Below, in pieces: positions 43,119-56,736 of a stretch of 64,000 nt of DNA. A program made the translations under genes and the position numbers. The stretch lies in contig JARGXX010000004.1 in assembly GCA_030374765.1 (NCBI GenBank), positions 1,178,001 to 1,242,000 on the forward strand, in the 5' to 3' direction. Under the pieces are notes generated by a model that was not told the origin of the DNA, did no database searches, and worked only from the letters and a program-made list of their open reading frames with translations. Numbering within the stretch: the first letter of the stretch is position 1; each line of letters opens with the position of its first letter. This DNA comes from Agarophyton chilense. Its lineage: Eukaryota > Rhodophyta > Florideophyceae > Gracilariales > Gracilariaceae.

Positions 43119-44484
43119 GTCAGCGACCGTCATTGACAACTAAATCTACCTTGCTCGCGCTTCCGCCGCCGATGCTGACCCTTCGCGGGCCACCCACGTC
43201 TAACAACTTGCCAACGTGAGACGAAGAGTTGCGCGCCAAAACAATTTCAAACTTAAAGCATATCAGGTAAAAACTCAAAAAATCATGAAAAGTTGTACGC
43301 CAGTGCCAACCGCCGTGCGCAGCTTAGATTCGGCTGTTATGGCCAAACCCCCATATTCACCCCACATTTGCAAATTCTCTCCAACTGCATAGCCCGTGCT
43401 CATTCAGCGCTCTCGTCCAATCGGATCGCTCCACTTGGGCCGAAGCCCCAACACGCTCCATTACAACCACACTACTTGTTCAAACTACGTTGCATGAGGG
43501 CATTTGCAGTAGCCAATCAGATGACAGTTTCTTGTTAAGATTGAGATGAGGCGCGTTTGCATATTCCCGCGGAGTATGGCCAAAACTGCCATTGCTTAAA
43601 TCCAGTTTTGGTTTTACACTATTTCAGAGCTTCGTAAAAGTTCGGAGGGACGGTCGATAAGTACTCAACAGACCGTATCTTCGGATAGGCGCTAAACCAC
43701 GTAACGAAGAATGATTTCTCAAATGCGACGTTCCACACGTCAGAGTCCGCACAAGTTCATCCCAGTTAGACTTTTTGGAGTATATTCACAACGCCGTGGA
43801 AGGAGGTGGTGAGCGCTTGAGTTTTTCAAGATTCTCAATGCAAGGCAAAAATACGCTCTTCGCAACTACATTTTTCTGTATAGACGTTCAACAACACCAA
43901 CCTTTACGTTTAAATATGAAAATGGAAAAAGCGCGATTGAAGTGATTACAATACAGCACGCTGGAAACTAGTTTCCTTTTTAGCCAGTTCTTTCAGATAC
44001 TCTTCAAAAGTCGACAAAATCGGTAGGAAGGGTGGGGGGGTTATGTGTCTACCGAAAAAACGCAGTTTCTCCGTGTATCCGTTGGGACAGGTAAATATAA
44101 CTGATCGCTAGCGTACTGCCACTGGTTAGTATCGTAAACAGTTTAATGTCACGTAAAAACAATTCCTGCGAATTAGAATAGAGAACTTTGACTTTTTTCA
44201 TCAGTCATAAGTAAAAAGGATGCTGCGTAGACGAAAGGGCGTATCGATAGTGTAGTAGTACAAATCATCGATATTTGACTTTCGATAACATCAAACAAGG
44301 TAGAAACATCATTTTTTAAATATTAAAATCAACCAGGTTCAATTCCTCATCAAAAAACTCTTTCCAATTCACTACTAGTTTCAGTTTGCTGTTTTCACGT
44401 TTTACGTCATCAACATAGTCATCGAAGAGTAACTCTCCCCCTTGGTAGAATAAATAATTTTGTGATTATTCAGGTACAACGAAC
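43119..44484. other. Unassigned region
   Basis: No gene, repeat or RNA was recognised. The plus-strand frame at 43293-43538 has no family features. It separates the second Harbinger relic from copia F. Confidence 0.4.
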
Positions 44485-44745
44485 CGTTGGAAGGTAGTTT
44501 TCGAACGTCCCGAACGTAGCAAACATCACATTTTGATGTAGTTTGACCAGACCGAGCAGAGAGCACTACAAAAACTATTCTCGGCAGTTTGTAGAATTGC
44601 AATGAAAACTGGGAGCAACACCTGTCTTGGAAATTCTTTGACAAAAGTGGAACCCAACTGGCAGCTTATAAAAGAGCAACGCTGCAGCGCAGCCTGCCAA
44701 ATTTATGCAAAACCCCAATGAACTGAACCATTCTACCTTTTAAGA
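44485..44745 (+). repeat. 5' LTR of copia F, about 261 bp
   Basis: Shares long blocks with 49993-50276 (CGAACGTAGCAAACAT, GCTGCAGCGCAGCC and others) and is followed at once by the primer-binding site. Confidence 0.75.
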
Positions 44746-44758
44746 GGTTATGAGCCCA
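44746..44758 (+). other. Primer-binding site of element F (half initiator tRNA-Met type)
   Basis: GGTTATGAGCCCA, one base from the complement of the initiator tRNA-Met anticodon arm. The ATG at 44750 inside it opens the first frame of the element. Confidence 0.75.
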
Positions 44759-47700
44759 TCTAACGGTCTTCAGGCGTCGTGTTTAACCAAAAATTCCAAC
44801 TGTAACATATTAGGAGTCACTTGTCGACATCTAGAAGTTATGTTTGCCTCTGATGAAGGCAGACAAATACTATATCCGGTCTCGAAACCTGGAACTGAAT
44901 CTATGTTCCAAAGAAGTATGAGAATTTTTCACCGAAAAAAAGCCGAAGAAGAAACCGAAGCAAGAAGGACGAAAAGAGAAACAAACTACAGAAGAAGAGG
45001 ACACTAGCGAGATGGATGGGCGAGAGAAAAACATTGCGGTATCTATCATTTTACTTTCTGTGCAAGAGTCGTGCGTTGCGCCGGTCATCGGCATCAATGA
45101 TCCGTATGTCGTGTTGCACCGATTAAAGGACCATTTTCAGATGTTCTTCAAAGCCAGCATTGATGCAATACTATAAAAGTACCCGGACGACCGAATTTCG
45201 TCTTCAGAAACAATACTAGAGTACATCAACCGGTTGGCAGTGGCACAGTCCAAGCTTAGAAGTATTAGACGCGTATGTGAGGACGTTGAGAAGCTACATG
45301 CGATGTTGAGGGGGCTAGTTCAGAATTTAGAAGACAAGGCTGAGAAGATTCACGCGACATGAAAACGCATCATGGAAGCTTTGTCCATTTTGATTGGAAA
45401 AGAAGCGCATCTTGTAGCATTTGAGACGCTCTCTGAATCGAATGATCGAAAAGTATTGAAGTCGACATACGGAATTCATTAGCTGTTCTTGGTACTGCAC
45501 TCGGAATTAAGGTATTATGAGAAGAGTGTTTCATGGAATACATTAGAAATAAGGAAAATTTTTGTAGTCCTGTAGTACTGTACACATGTACGGTGTGCCC
45601 ACCAAATATTTTATTCGTTAATTCTAGAATTACTATCTAGCAACACATCACAGTGTATACTTTACATGACAGTAGCTTCTTTGCATCCTGGCACAATAAA
45701 GGGCTCTTGGCCCGGGTGATGAAGACAAAAGCCAACCAAAGATTTATTCACCACCATCTTGGTGTTCGTTAGAAAAATTAAAAAAACTATCAAATAAGAA
45801 GCACTTGTAGCCTCTGTGCTAATGGAATGGGAGCTCTAGCTCTTGTTCCGAAGATAATCTGCCCTCTGAGTTGTTTATCTTTTCTTTATTGTTTGTTTTT
45901 GTTGTTTTATTGTTCTTTGCGAGTGCACAAGGGTTTTCGGGCCGATCTCGAGTTTCTTACGTACCGCCATATCAAGAATATTATCTCTTGTTTACAGGTA
46001 TCGTTCCTCTCATCAAAATTTCCTGATCATCTCCTCTTACACACCTTCTTTCAAGGCCAGTCGCTTGCAATGCGACTCCTGCTTCCTGCGGTGTTTTCTG
46101 TGTCCATCCACCAGCTATAGAGTACGCTAAAGTCTCGATTGGAATACCACACAAGTTGAACACGACGGTTCCAAAAGAGCAGGAGGAAACCAGGTTTTTT
46201 CATTATTGCGTCATGCGAGAAAAGTTGACGAGGACTTGTTATTTCTGTAAAAAGAAATGACATGTACGAAGAATTGCAAGAAAAAGCCAATGAAAATGAC
46301 GAACAGAGGGGACAAAGATAGAAAGAATTATGGAAATCGTTCTTCTGACGAAGATACTAGAGGACACAATGCGTGTGTCTCCTTTATTGCCCCCCATGTT
46401 ATGGATACGAAAGCATGGTTTGTTTTGAAGAAGGATCACTTCTACCTGTACTCTGGAGCTCCGAGACACATGACCAATTTCAACGAGGCCTTCAACGGCG
46501 GTGTGCGAAGGGACAATAGACGAAATATATCGTTGGAATATAGATCGAGGCTTTCTGTCAAGGGTAAAGAGACGTTGAATGTAGAAGTGAAGATGAAGGG
46601 AGGATAGAGAAAGATCAGTTTGGAAGATGTTCTGTACATATCAGGGCTGGTATTCAATCTTATATCTGTCAGTGTTATGAGAAAGAAGGGATCGGGGATT
46701 TTTCTTTCAAGTTTCACGTTGGTCACTGAAGGGCAAGGAATCTGAGAGATATTTAAATATTCAAATGGAATGATTATGGCTTCTGGAGTGGTTACCGCTG
46801 ATTTATTATATGTACTAACGTTCTGTTTTGAGTTCAAGACATGTGAAAATGCTTTGATCACTTCATCTAATGAAGATTATACGAGTAAGTGGTATCAGAA
46901 GCTAGAAAATATATGTGAGGAGCACTTGCACAAGACTTCTGATGTCGTTAGAAGTGTTCCGATCCAATATTAGAGACCAGTGGTGCACTGTGAAGCATAC
47001 GTAGAAAATTAAGTCAGTGCGAGCCTCCAGTACTTTGATGGAAGCTTTCCGACTACACAGTAACGAAATTCTGGAGCTGATCCTCTCCACTGTCATGAGA
47101 CCCGTGAAGGTGTCAACCTTGTCCGAAAGTCGGTACGTAGTTACTGAGAATGAAGGCAAGGGTTCACTGTCTCTTCTGTCATTCTTGGAAAAGCAAAGAG
47201 ACTTTATCAAGAGCTACAGTTGCCGTCACCTCTTTGGGATGGTTACGAAGCCGTTTTGGACGCACATGCATCTTGTTTGAGGTGCGGCCCTTTCGGATAT
47301 CATGCAATTCAAAGGGTGCTCACCTGATTAGAAGTGCTTTCGCATTTGGAACCATCGTAGGCTACATAGATACTCTAGAATTCTATATAAGAGCTTACCA
47401 AGTTGCTTGAATTCACAAGAACGAGATCGCCAGATGAAAAACTGCTACCACGTTACGCTACCGTTTGTTCGATACATTACTCTCATTGTTACGTTACAGG
47501 TTGTTCGTTATCATAACCTTTTAAGACTTGCCCAAGTCAGTGAAAGAGATGATTTCAGAGCTATAAACACAGTCGGGTAAGCGTCTCAAGAAGTTCAGAG
47601 ACGACAAGGAGTGAGAATATTTGGCCGAATTCTTCCAGTCTGGGCTGAGAGAGATAGCGTTCATCCGGAAATGAATTTCGTCCATCAGTCGAGACCCAAA

Positions 47701-49992
47701 TGGAAAGGCTTGAAGGTTAAACAGGACACTGTGTGACAAGGAAAGGAAGATTTTGCAGACAAATGAAAGAATCCCATATCATGAGCAGCTGTGAGCAAAG
47801 GCCATCAATACGGCCATCTTTCTACAGAATCAAATACTCTCCAAACAACCAAATGAACTAGGAATGACACAGTGCGAGTCGTTCATGAAGAAAAAGCCCA
47901 ATTTCTCATATTTGAGAGTCTTTGGGTGTGTTTCACATGTGCAGGTGCCTAAGAAGAGGCACTCAGGCAACCGAAAGTACACTCCGTAAACTACAAAAGA
48001 TATGTTCATTCGTTTCGGGGAATAATGGGCTACAGGATCTATTGTACAGAAAAAGGGCAGGTGATCTTCAATATGGATGTAATCTTGGATGACGATACAC
48101 TGAGATAGAACACTGCTCCTTAAGAGGAAGACATTTTTCAACAGCCATTAAAAACCATTGAGGAGAATGGGGGTTATAATGTAGTCAAGAATGAAGACAT
48201 GGTGATAGACCCAGTAACCTACATCGCAGAGGCGAAGAAACCCCATGATTACATGTCTGACGATGAATTTGAAGATGCAAACTAGGAGTCCATGTATGAC
48301 CAAGAGTTGATGACCCACTATCCTACTGAGCCTCGAGAGTTTTCGTGCATAAAGCAAACCACATCGCAGTTCTCCTCTGACACACTATTCGCTCCCCTCG
48401 CTCAGACCATACTCAAAAAAACGGATCGATTCATGCCGACGTCCTACGGAGAGGCATCGAGAGGTAAGGATTCAAAGCAATGGAGTCAAGGGATGACTGA
48501 GGAAATGGTTCACATGTAGAAGCGCAAATTCGGGCCATTTTGGTATAATGGCCAAGGGGCAGTCCCGTCATTGATTATACATGGCTATAATTCAAGGCGC
48601 CGGATTCTCGTGGCATGATAACGCGGTACCGGTCGAGAATTTTGGCTTGGGGATTAGGCGAAAAGGCAGAAATCGATTACCAAAAACTATTTGCCCTGGC
48701 GGCCAAATATAGCACCTTGAAATGGATTCTGAGCAAGGTGGGGTAACACAGTTTGAAAATAATACAGTTGGATGTTCGCAATGCCTTTCCTACGGCGACC
48801 TTCAAGAAGAAGTGTGCATGACGAAAACGGAAGGCTTTGTACAGGAAGTCAAGGACGACCAATTGTATTGTCTGCACAGAGCTACGCATGGTCTGAAGCA
48901 AGAGTCAAATGACTGGCGAAGGAAGTTCAAGGCTGCTGTAATGGTAGAAATTGGATGCACATCGTTGACGAAGGACCCGGTATTGTTCTTTGACCGGCTT
49001 GTGAAGGACCTCATTACTATCATAGTGTATGTCAACGACGGGTTGATCACTGGAAACCACAAAGAGAACTTTCTACACTTCGTACAGGAAACCGAAAAGG
49101 TCAGTAAACTACGCATTGAAGAGAAACCGAAAAGGTTTCTTGGAATGATTCTGGAACAGAAACAGGAGAAAAAACCGGTAAAGGTGTACAACAAACCAAT
49201 TATCTAGCAACTGGCATCAGAGTTGCAGGTTTCAAATGCGAAGAGGTTCACTGTTTTGTTGTTGGATGTATCATAATTGATTGTACCGGATGAAAAAAAA
49301 AGTAGTGCGCCAAAATAAAGAGCTCATCGGTTCATTATTGCACTTGGCAAATACAGTCCGCCCCGATGTGGCTTCTTTGGTGTCATATGTTGCGAAAAAC
49401 AAGAAAAAATACTTCTAGATGCCTTGTAAGACAGCTCTTCATGTGCTTAAGTACTTATCATTCACAGAAAAACTGAGCATTGTGTTCGGTGAGGCAAAGA
49501 AAGAAACAATTTTGTAGTACACCGATTTTGATTTTGCGAGTTATAAGAAGAACAGAAAGTCTACCAGCGGATATATGTTTCTGAAAAGTGGTCGAGCCAT
49601 TTTACTACGCAGCAAGAAACAGAATGTTGCGCCGCAGTCGAAAGTAAAAGCCAAGGAAGTCGCCATGTATTACGAAGTCAGGGAGTCCTTGTGGCTACAA
49701 TGGTTTCTAGAAGAAGTTACTCAGAACGAAGGAGAGATGATGCTGATTTATAGGGATGATCATATCTCAATCACTTTGAGTAAGAATGACGTGGTCGATG
49801 CACCCACTTAACAAAATGCCGCCAAGAACCATTTTGTAAGAGACTCTGTAGACCAGACACTGGTCTATACAGAATGCATTTCAACTACGGAAATGGTTGT
49901 GGATCTGTTCACAAAACCATTGCTGAAGAAGATTCACAAGAACTTTTGTTGTCCTCTTGGAGTACTTTTCTAGAGCTTGGGACGTTTGGAAG

Positions 49993-50276
49993 TGTTAGAA
50001 GATAATTCTAGAGCGTCTCGAACGTAGCAAACATTTCAATGTGTTTTATTTTGCCGTGATCGGGCAGTGATAACTAGAAAAACATTATTCTAGGTAGTTT
50101 GTAGGATAGCGAAGAAAACTGCGAGCAGCACTTGTCTTGGCAGTTTTATGACCAAGATGCAACCCAATTGGCGGTTTTTATAAGTGCAAAGCTGCAGCGC
50201 AGCCTTCCAGAAGTAATTCTTACCTCAATTTACTGACCTAATCTACATTCGAAGACGAACAACTTTTTCGAAAACA
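49993..50276 (+). repeat. 3' LTR of copia F, about 284 bp
   Basis: Starts TGTTAGAAGATAATTC and ends GAAAACA. No target duplication is recognisable. Confidence 0.75.
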
Positions 50277-50429
50277 GTTTGAGCCTTCGACGATGGAACT
50301 TTTCACTTATTTTGAAAAACAGATTCTCAATACAAAAGATATACGGCGGCTTGCCTTTAACAACGATAAATGCTGTTTTTCACCTTGGCAAATGTTGTCG
50401 CCGGGTTCATGCTTCAGGTCCCAATTCTA

Positions 50430-51290
50430 ATCTTAGTCTCTTTCAGAAAAGGTAACAGGGCGTTTGTTCGTCTCTTGCATATTAAAATCTACTGCTTGCT
50501 GTAGTTTTTGCCTTGTATGTTCAACGAATTCTGTATTTATTCTTTTTGAGACATTGTTTAAGTCACGAACGGTGAGAAGCTGCATAACAGGATGCCCTTC
50601 AATATTTTTGATGCACACAGTATCTTCATGAGTATACTAGATGGCAGTCTACGGAGAATCATTGGCCCGTTCAGTAGAGGTGGTAGTCCTGCAGCTGTTT
50701 TAGTCTCTACAGTACGGAATTTCTGGAAGTCAATTTAATAAATGATAACACGCTTGGCCGATATCTTTAAAGAAATTGACATTTCGACGAAACGACTATC
50801 GAAGCACACAGAATGTCCGTGTAGACCACTTTGAAAGTTCTATTAGACTATAAACGTAGGATAAAGTTAAGAGAAATGACAATTTCAAAAGATCTCGTAG
50901 AATTCTGATGAGTTCATTTTTGAAATGCCAATATCCGTCTAGCCACCATTGCTTCTCTTCACTAGAAGCTGCAACTCATTGATTCATAAGTTCTGCTACA
51001 GTTTCTGCAGTACTGTCTGTATTCTCTGTGAGCAATATGTAATTTCTATGAACGTCCTCGAAGATTAAAACATAGTAATTTCCATTTGGCCTTTTGACAT
51101 TTAAACAAAATCAAAGTGCATAAGGAATTTGGCTATATGGTTTTTGAGTACTTTATCTAAAGAATTTTTCGCTATAAGAAAACATACGACGGTGGAGATC
51201 TACAATATGCACGAGTTTCGCTTCCTAAGAAAATAAACTCGCCAGTAATGCCTTCTACACGTTTGATAGCTTAAACACAAGGCTCGCGCA
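50430..51290 (-). mobile_element. Retroelement integrase relic (probably gypsy type)
   Basis: On the minus strand, PNGNYYVLIFEDVHRNYILLTENTDS fits the integrase-core strand pattern (N-x-Y-x-x-V-x-x-D-x-x-x-R-Y), followed leftwards by GHPVMQLLTVRDL and NVSKRINTEFVEHTRQKLQQ. No LTRs and no other domains are recognised. Several breaks; old. Confidence 0.4.
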
Positions 51291-51299
51291 ATACCATGG

Positions 51300-52836
51300 A
51301 TGATTTATGTCTATACTCTCACTGCCGGATAGAAAAACAATTAACGATCAAAGAATGGTAACCAAACCCCAGAAAAAAGCGAACAAATAAGGAAACAATA
51401 GAAGGAAAACAGACATAATATGAAAGAATGGTCAAAGAAACATACATCTGAAGCAAGGCACAAGACTGTGCGACAGTTGGAAACAGGTCCGTAGTCTAAG
51501 CGACGACAATCAATAGTCCACAAAATATCACTATAGTATTGCGGGTTACACGTGGGACGCGTGTTTAGGGATAGCTAGTCTAGGAGATTGACACGACCAC
51601 AGTGCATAGATTCGAATTCCCGCGCGAGGGACCACAACATCACTACATAGCCAGCGCCACTCGTGGCGGCTGAGCTGAAAGAAAGAGAACAACATTCTGT
51701 TCCCAACACCCGAGTCACAACATAAAATAGTATAGAAATTGATCATAGTCTTGTGATTATTTGGAGCCACATATATCATGAAATGAACTCGGAGAGTATT
51801 CTGAATACTCCTGAAGGGTGAACGAACCGAGTGCAGTCGTGACTTTTTTTATGGAGTTGTACAACAACGCAGATGGTGAGAAACATGTCCCGAAACTCTA
51901 GGAGGAGAGCACACCTCGTTGACTTTTACTATTTAGTGTGCAGATCGAGGTTGAATTCACCTTATTAGTTTTTATTTATTAATTAACTAATAGTAACTAA
52001 GAAATTGCATACTTTGCGGAAAGCATACACGTGGCCAACGCTCTGACAGGTTGCCATAGTTAACTTCTCTAAAGTGCAATAATCTACTCAAATCCTACGT
52101 CAATTCACTGTGTACGACCTGGATACAATCCTATACACCAGTTCAAAAAACCCCATATGTACCTAGGGGTGGATTTATGACTTCTACGACATCACCTTAT
52201 CAGGGATTTACTCAGTTTTAGTCCAGCTTGCGTCTTTGATAACGGGTTACGTTGCTCTACATCTTATTCTCCCTCGATAATGATTCAAGAGGTTTTTAAA
52301 GCGTGGAGACGCATACAGAAGTTGTGAAATATGCTTCATCTCAAATTGAAAACAACCGACGTCCTGCTTCCTGCATCAAAAATCCGTATCCGACAACTTC
52401 AACATCATTAAGACAACTCTCTTTCGAATATCGTTTCTTCTTTTTATTTTCCTGCCTTCTACAGGAATGATTCCTTTACACATTATCGCAATCTCATGTT
52501 CTCCTTCTCTTGCAGCTCCGCTGAACACTTTTTTTGATGAACCTTCAAAAGGGCAGTTCGGGTGTATCAGACCTGTTCAGTACAAACCGCTCCCTGAATG
52601 TAATCATCTTGCGATCTCAGCTTCTGGACTTTGGCTTTCATTGACACCATCCTAGAGGTCTGCAGGTGAGGGTTTTCAACCGTTCTGCACCTACAAAAGA
52701 TCTTGATATCGACGCCCTTGTGTAGAACTACGAACAAGCTATATCGTTGACTGTGAACTACAATGAATGAATTTCTTGGGAATCATTAATTGTGTACAGC
52801 CCGCGGATTGACCACCTTGTCTACTTGCGGGCTCTA
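51300..52836. other. Unassigned AT-rich region with a tRNA-like patch
   Basis: No gene recognised. It contains A-box-like (51572-51583) and B-box-like (51609-51619) sequences discussed separately. The last 100 bp lead up to the left end of the CACTA-type element. Confidence 0.4.
51572..51619 (+). other. tRNA-like internal promoter pair (possible SINE head)
   Basis: TAGCTAGTCTAGG resembles a Pol III A box and GATTCGAATTCC a B box, about 35 bp apart as in tRNA genes. The stems of a real tRNA cannot be formed (T-arm unpaired), so a degraded tRNA-derived SINE or chance are the options. Confidence 0.2.
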
Positions 52837-53544
52837 TAGCCCAGAGAGGTATGAGAATGTCCGGTGGATGTAGAGCAGACGTGCAAATGATGTACAGTAG
52901 GCTACACGGGTGGACAGATGATGTTCGGTGGGTGTCAAAAAAATTACATTTTCGAGCCCGGGACTGTGTACCAGATGAGAGCGTGATGGGCCGGAGATTT
53001 TTTGATGGACAAAAAACATTCCATATCTGGATTGCAGTCCAAAGAACAGAAAGATATGTACTATTGATGTATGATTGATTTCATCTGTTTTACAACTGGC
53101 ATTTCGAAAAACGACACGACACAGAGCCGTCCATCCTATTCTGTTAACAACGGTAACTTTATTGATATGACCGCTACAGCTATAATATAATCTTTATGTA
53201 GTGTTACAGCTGGATCTAATCCACTCTTATTTCTAGCGCCTGTGTGTGTGGACATGAACAAGACGCCTCCGCAAGCGTTCGGAAGAAAGCTCTTCGATGC
53301 GCACTCGTCAGCGCTTCAACAAGGCATATAGCAGTAACAGTTAGAAAGTATGGAATCAAGCCAGTCCCGCAAGACACACTGCCTGCTTTTCACTCCAAAC
53401 TGAGGCAGTGACATCAGAGTACTTTGGCGAGATTGCCGTAGCTACTCGAAAGCTTTCTAGGCTTGCTGTTTGTGAAGAGCAGACTGACGTACATAGAGAC
53501 GAAACTGTTTCTGGGGGTGTTCTGCTGATCGCTCGACCGTAGCC

Positions 53545-54113
53545 GGTCACCAACGAAGCGTCGAACAGCTGCGCATCAATTTCAAGGAGGTATTGGCGGC
53601 GGTTTGCACGGGCGCCATCGAGATGCACACGTGTACGATGAGCGTTCTGTGCGCAGAGCGGCTGCATCTGAACGAGACGGCGGCGCTTGCCGCGCTACTG
53701 TACACCGTCGACGGTGACTCTGGGCTCAAGGCTTCGATCGCGGACGTGATGCATGTGTGACATGGAGACCACAACGAATTGGATGGGATGTGTGTGGCGA
53801 CAAGACGCTCGGAGAGCGCATCGGTTTCTTGTACGCCTCGCTCCAAGCAGGTGTACGAGCACATTGCTGAACTGCACGACGACATGCAATCTTGCAAGTT
53901 GCTGACAGCGCTGCTGTATATGCGGCTGCACGAGCGCTAGAGAATACGCGTGGATCCCAGTGTGTGCCAGTCAAGCGGACCCAAGTATTGCCCCAATTGC
54001 GTGACGTGGCGCGAGAAATGGGTATGCGCTTCGCCAGAGACGGCCCGGAACTGCAGAAGATGTTCGACGACGGCGAACCGATGACGCGCATGTGGCGTAG
54101 GATCCTGAAATGA
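53545..54113 (+). pseudogene. GC-rich broken coding segment inside the CACTA-type element (function unknown)
   Basis: GC-rich plus-strand text reads as helical protein in shifting frames (VEQLRINFKEVLAAV, ERLHLNETAALAALLYTVDG, KQVYEHIAELHDDM, then TQVLPQLRDVAREMGMRF to a stop at 54113). At least two frameshifts and an internal stop are needed. Base composition and Ala/Leu/Arg-rich content resemble the host genes at 24-30 kb and differ from the AT-rich transposase gene. It may be a host gene fragment captured by the transposon or a transposon gene of unknown role. No domain was recognised. Downstream GC-rich frames to about 54.67 kb may belong to it. Confidence 0.35.
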
Positions 54114-56736
54114 CCCTCCCTTTCTAGCGCTGAGAAGTTTTCCATCATGGTGGGCGGTGACGGAGCGCAGCTGTTCATCTCCAGCACCCTCCAAGACTGC
54201 TACATAGACAAGAGGGCGGCCTCAGCCAAAGCGCCGCGCTTAAACGCATACGTAATCGTGACGCACGGACAGAAGGACATCACGGGCGTGGGTTTGATTG
54301 CGTTTCTCCACACCGTGCTTCCGTGTGGCAGTCGGGAGCACAGTGGGGCATATACGCGGCGCGAGGTGCGCTTTAGAGCACACTCTGCACAGCAAAAAGA
54401 ATGCGCCCCGAGGCGCGTGCAGCGCGGGGCGGGCAACAGAAGGCTTTTCGACTGCAAGAGTACGAACGGCGCGGCAAAGATGTCAACGTCTTGATTGACC
54501 GGCTCACAACAGCGCTGCTGCTGGCTTTTATCGCTGAGCTGGTGGCACTGAGCTGCAATTGCTGCGCTCTGCTCTTCCAGCCGTCGACGCTGAGACATAA
54601 AGCAGCCACTTTTCGTTTCATTACTCCGCTGGTATCATCCAACGCTTCTCGTCCGCTTTGGGGAGTGTAATAAAGCGCGCACCTTGCAAGGTATCCTCCT
54701 TACCTCATGACGTCTCCCTAACCCCCCACACCGACCCTCGCTTCCTACATGACGCCGGACTTTACGGATTGGGGTCCACTAAAGCCGTTGGCTGCCGACT
54801 AGTGCGCGTCGTGCGGCAGGGAGCACGAAAGATGGTAAGCTGGTTCCGCCACTTGCGACGCGCGTGAAGCGACTGCGTCAGTATCAGTAACCCAGTGCTT
54901 GGAAATGCATTTATGTATGCGTGCAAGCTTCAACACGTCGGCATAGCTTCTGACAGGGCAAGTTCTGCGGATTGGCGTGCAGCACAGGCATGGGCACACT
55001 CAAGTGCTGGGGAGTGCGGCAGTGAGCCTTGAGCCAGCGCGCCGTTTGAGATGCGTCCGCGCACAATGATAGTGCACGTGCGACGTACAGCGCTCTGGTG
55101 TGATAACTCGAGAGCTCGTTTGCAGCAACGTGTGTGCCGTTACTAACGTGAGCGTGCTGCAGTGCTAAGACTGGCAGCGCAACGGTATTTCATGTTAGTT
55201 ATGCCCGCCGCTCTTTCGCGCCTCTATCTCGGGCTCACAGCCGCATCCGGAGGCATAGGGCTGCAATTGCCCAGCGCGCCCGCGTATTACAGCATTACAG
55301 ATAGCCGCGCAACAAGCGACGCCGGTTGTGTGCGCGTTCCGCCCTCTCCTGCCCCTCCGAACTTTACCTCATGCTTACTTCCCGCCCCCCCTTCTCCCAT
55401 TCAATTCTCTCCACCTATCCAACACCATTAAACTTCTCCCTTTCGCACTGCATCCCCTCTGCCTCTGAAGCGCCCTCCCGCCCGTTTCTTTCGAAAGAGA
55501 AGCCACTAGATGTCCACTGGAAGTTGAGTACATGTTTAAATGACGTTCAAGTGGTGTTTCGGACGTTCCACAGATGTCTATATAATGTTCAAAATACTTT
55601 AATTCAGAATATGGCTTGACACACGAATGTCCGCGACATAGTGCATCAGAATAATTGATGCACACTTGATGTCCTTTGGATATCGTTTGTACGACTTGGT
55701 TTCCTTGTTATGACCGTATTGCTAAACAGTACTTTTCATATCGGAAAATTTACGGTGCCGCCTTAATTTTCGCCGCTTGTCTGTCACCTGATCCCCAATA
55801 ATTCAATTCTGAGAGGTGTGCCTGTTTAAAGTCCCACTTTCTTGCGTCCACCCTTCGTACGACTTTATAATGCCCCGTCTCTCATCTTCCCCTTTCTGCA
55901 TGGGTTGCACCTTGTGTAAGCTGCACGTCAAGGCTGCTTGCACAAAAGCACTTATATATCGCAAACCGCGATTCCTCAAACCTGGACGGCTGTCAACCCG
56001 CACCTCCTTCATGCCCCAACACCAACACGCCACACCGACGAATAAACGCACCACCGTCAAGCCTCAATGCCCAACCCCTGCATCCCTAACACGCCACACC
56101 TTCTCACCTCCACACAGCCGCTCCGTTTTCAAACCGCAACTTCTATCCTCTGCACTAGCGTACTGCCTTTGACCAAACCGCCGACACTCTGTACCGTTTA
56201 TCCGTCTCATTATCGATACACGAAACCGCCGGAAAGTCGCAACGACTCACCGTCCTCGGGCTCGAACACCGACGTACATCAACACCGCAATGCAGCCGAC
56301 TCTAGACTTTGACACTCCCCGGGCCAAAATGCGGCACCGGACCACCAGTGTATAGCTGCATCCTCCTAATACTGTCAAGCTCCAATATCTATACGCTGTA
56401 CCTTACTGGTAAGTTGCAACGCCTAAATCGCAACCTCGGAAAAATGAGAAGCCTCTCAAAATCTGCATCTCTAACCCCAATTTCTATTCCCTGTAAGTGG
56501 CAGCTACAAATTGCCAGAGATCCATAAAAACTGAACAAAAGACTGTCGTATACTTGTATCGGTAGGAGTGGAACATATAAATTCGGCGGTTTTTGCTTTG
56601 TAACATCTTCTTTAAGGCTCTGTCGCACCGTATAGCTGCGGCAATTCAATACTGCAAGACTACTACATTCTATCCCGAAATTAAATCAACATGCATTGGA
56701 GATACCGGTATGCCACAATTCTGCATGACGCCTAAT

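Larger units (their letters stand above)
44485..50276 (+). mobile_element. Ty1/copia element F (old, broken)
   Basis: Diverged direct repeats at 44485-44745 and 49993-50276 bound a plus-strand copia. Gag (about 44.75-45.4 kb, UBN2-like helices) and a CCHC-like region (near 46.2 kb) come first. Next are protease (near 46.45 kb), GAG-pre-integrase and integrase (about 46.6-48.1 kb), reverse transcriptase (about 48.5-49.3 kb, with LHRATHGLKQESNDWRRKF) and RNase H (about 49.3-49.95 kb). Between about 45.6 and 46.2 kb the sequence does not look like copia and may be a separate insertion. It is heavily broken (well over ten). LTR divergence shows it is old. Confidence 0.8.

Noticed and set aside
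53356-54642. Several overlapping minus-strand open frames
   Set aside because: They are shadows of GC-rich DNA; the plus strand gives the more protein-like text.
55500-55530. CCACTAGATGTCC as the true CACTA left end
   Set aside because: It has CACTA letters but no matching right end and no duplication; the ends at 52840 and 62723 share a terminal repeat and TAG duplications.
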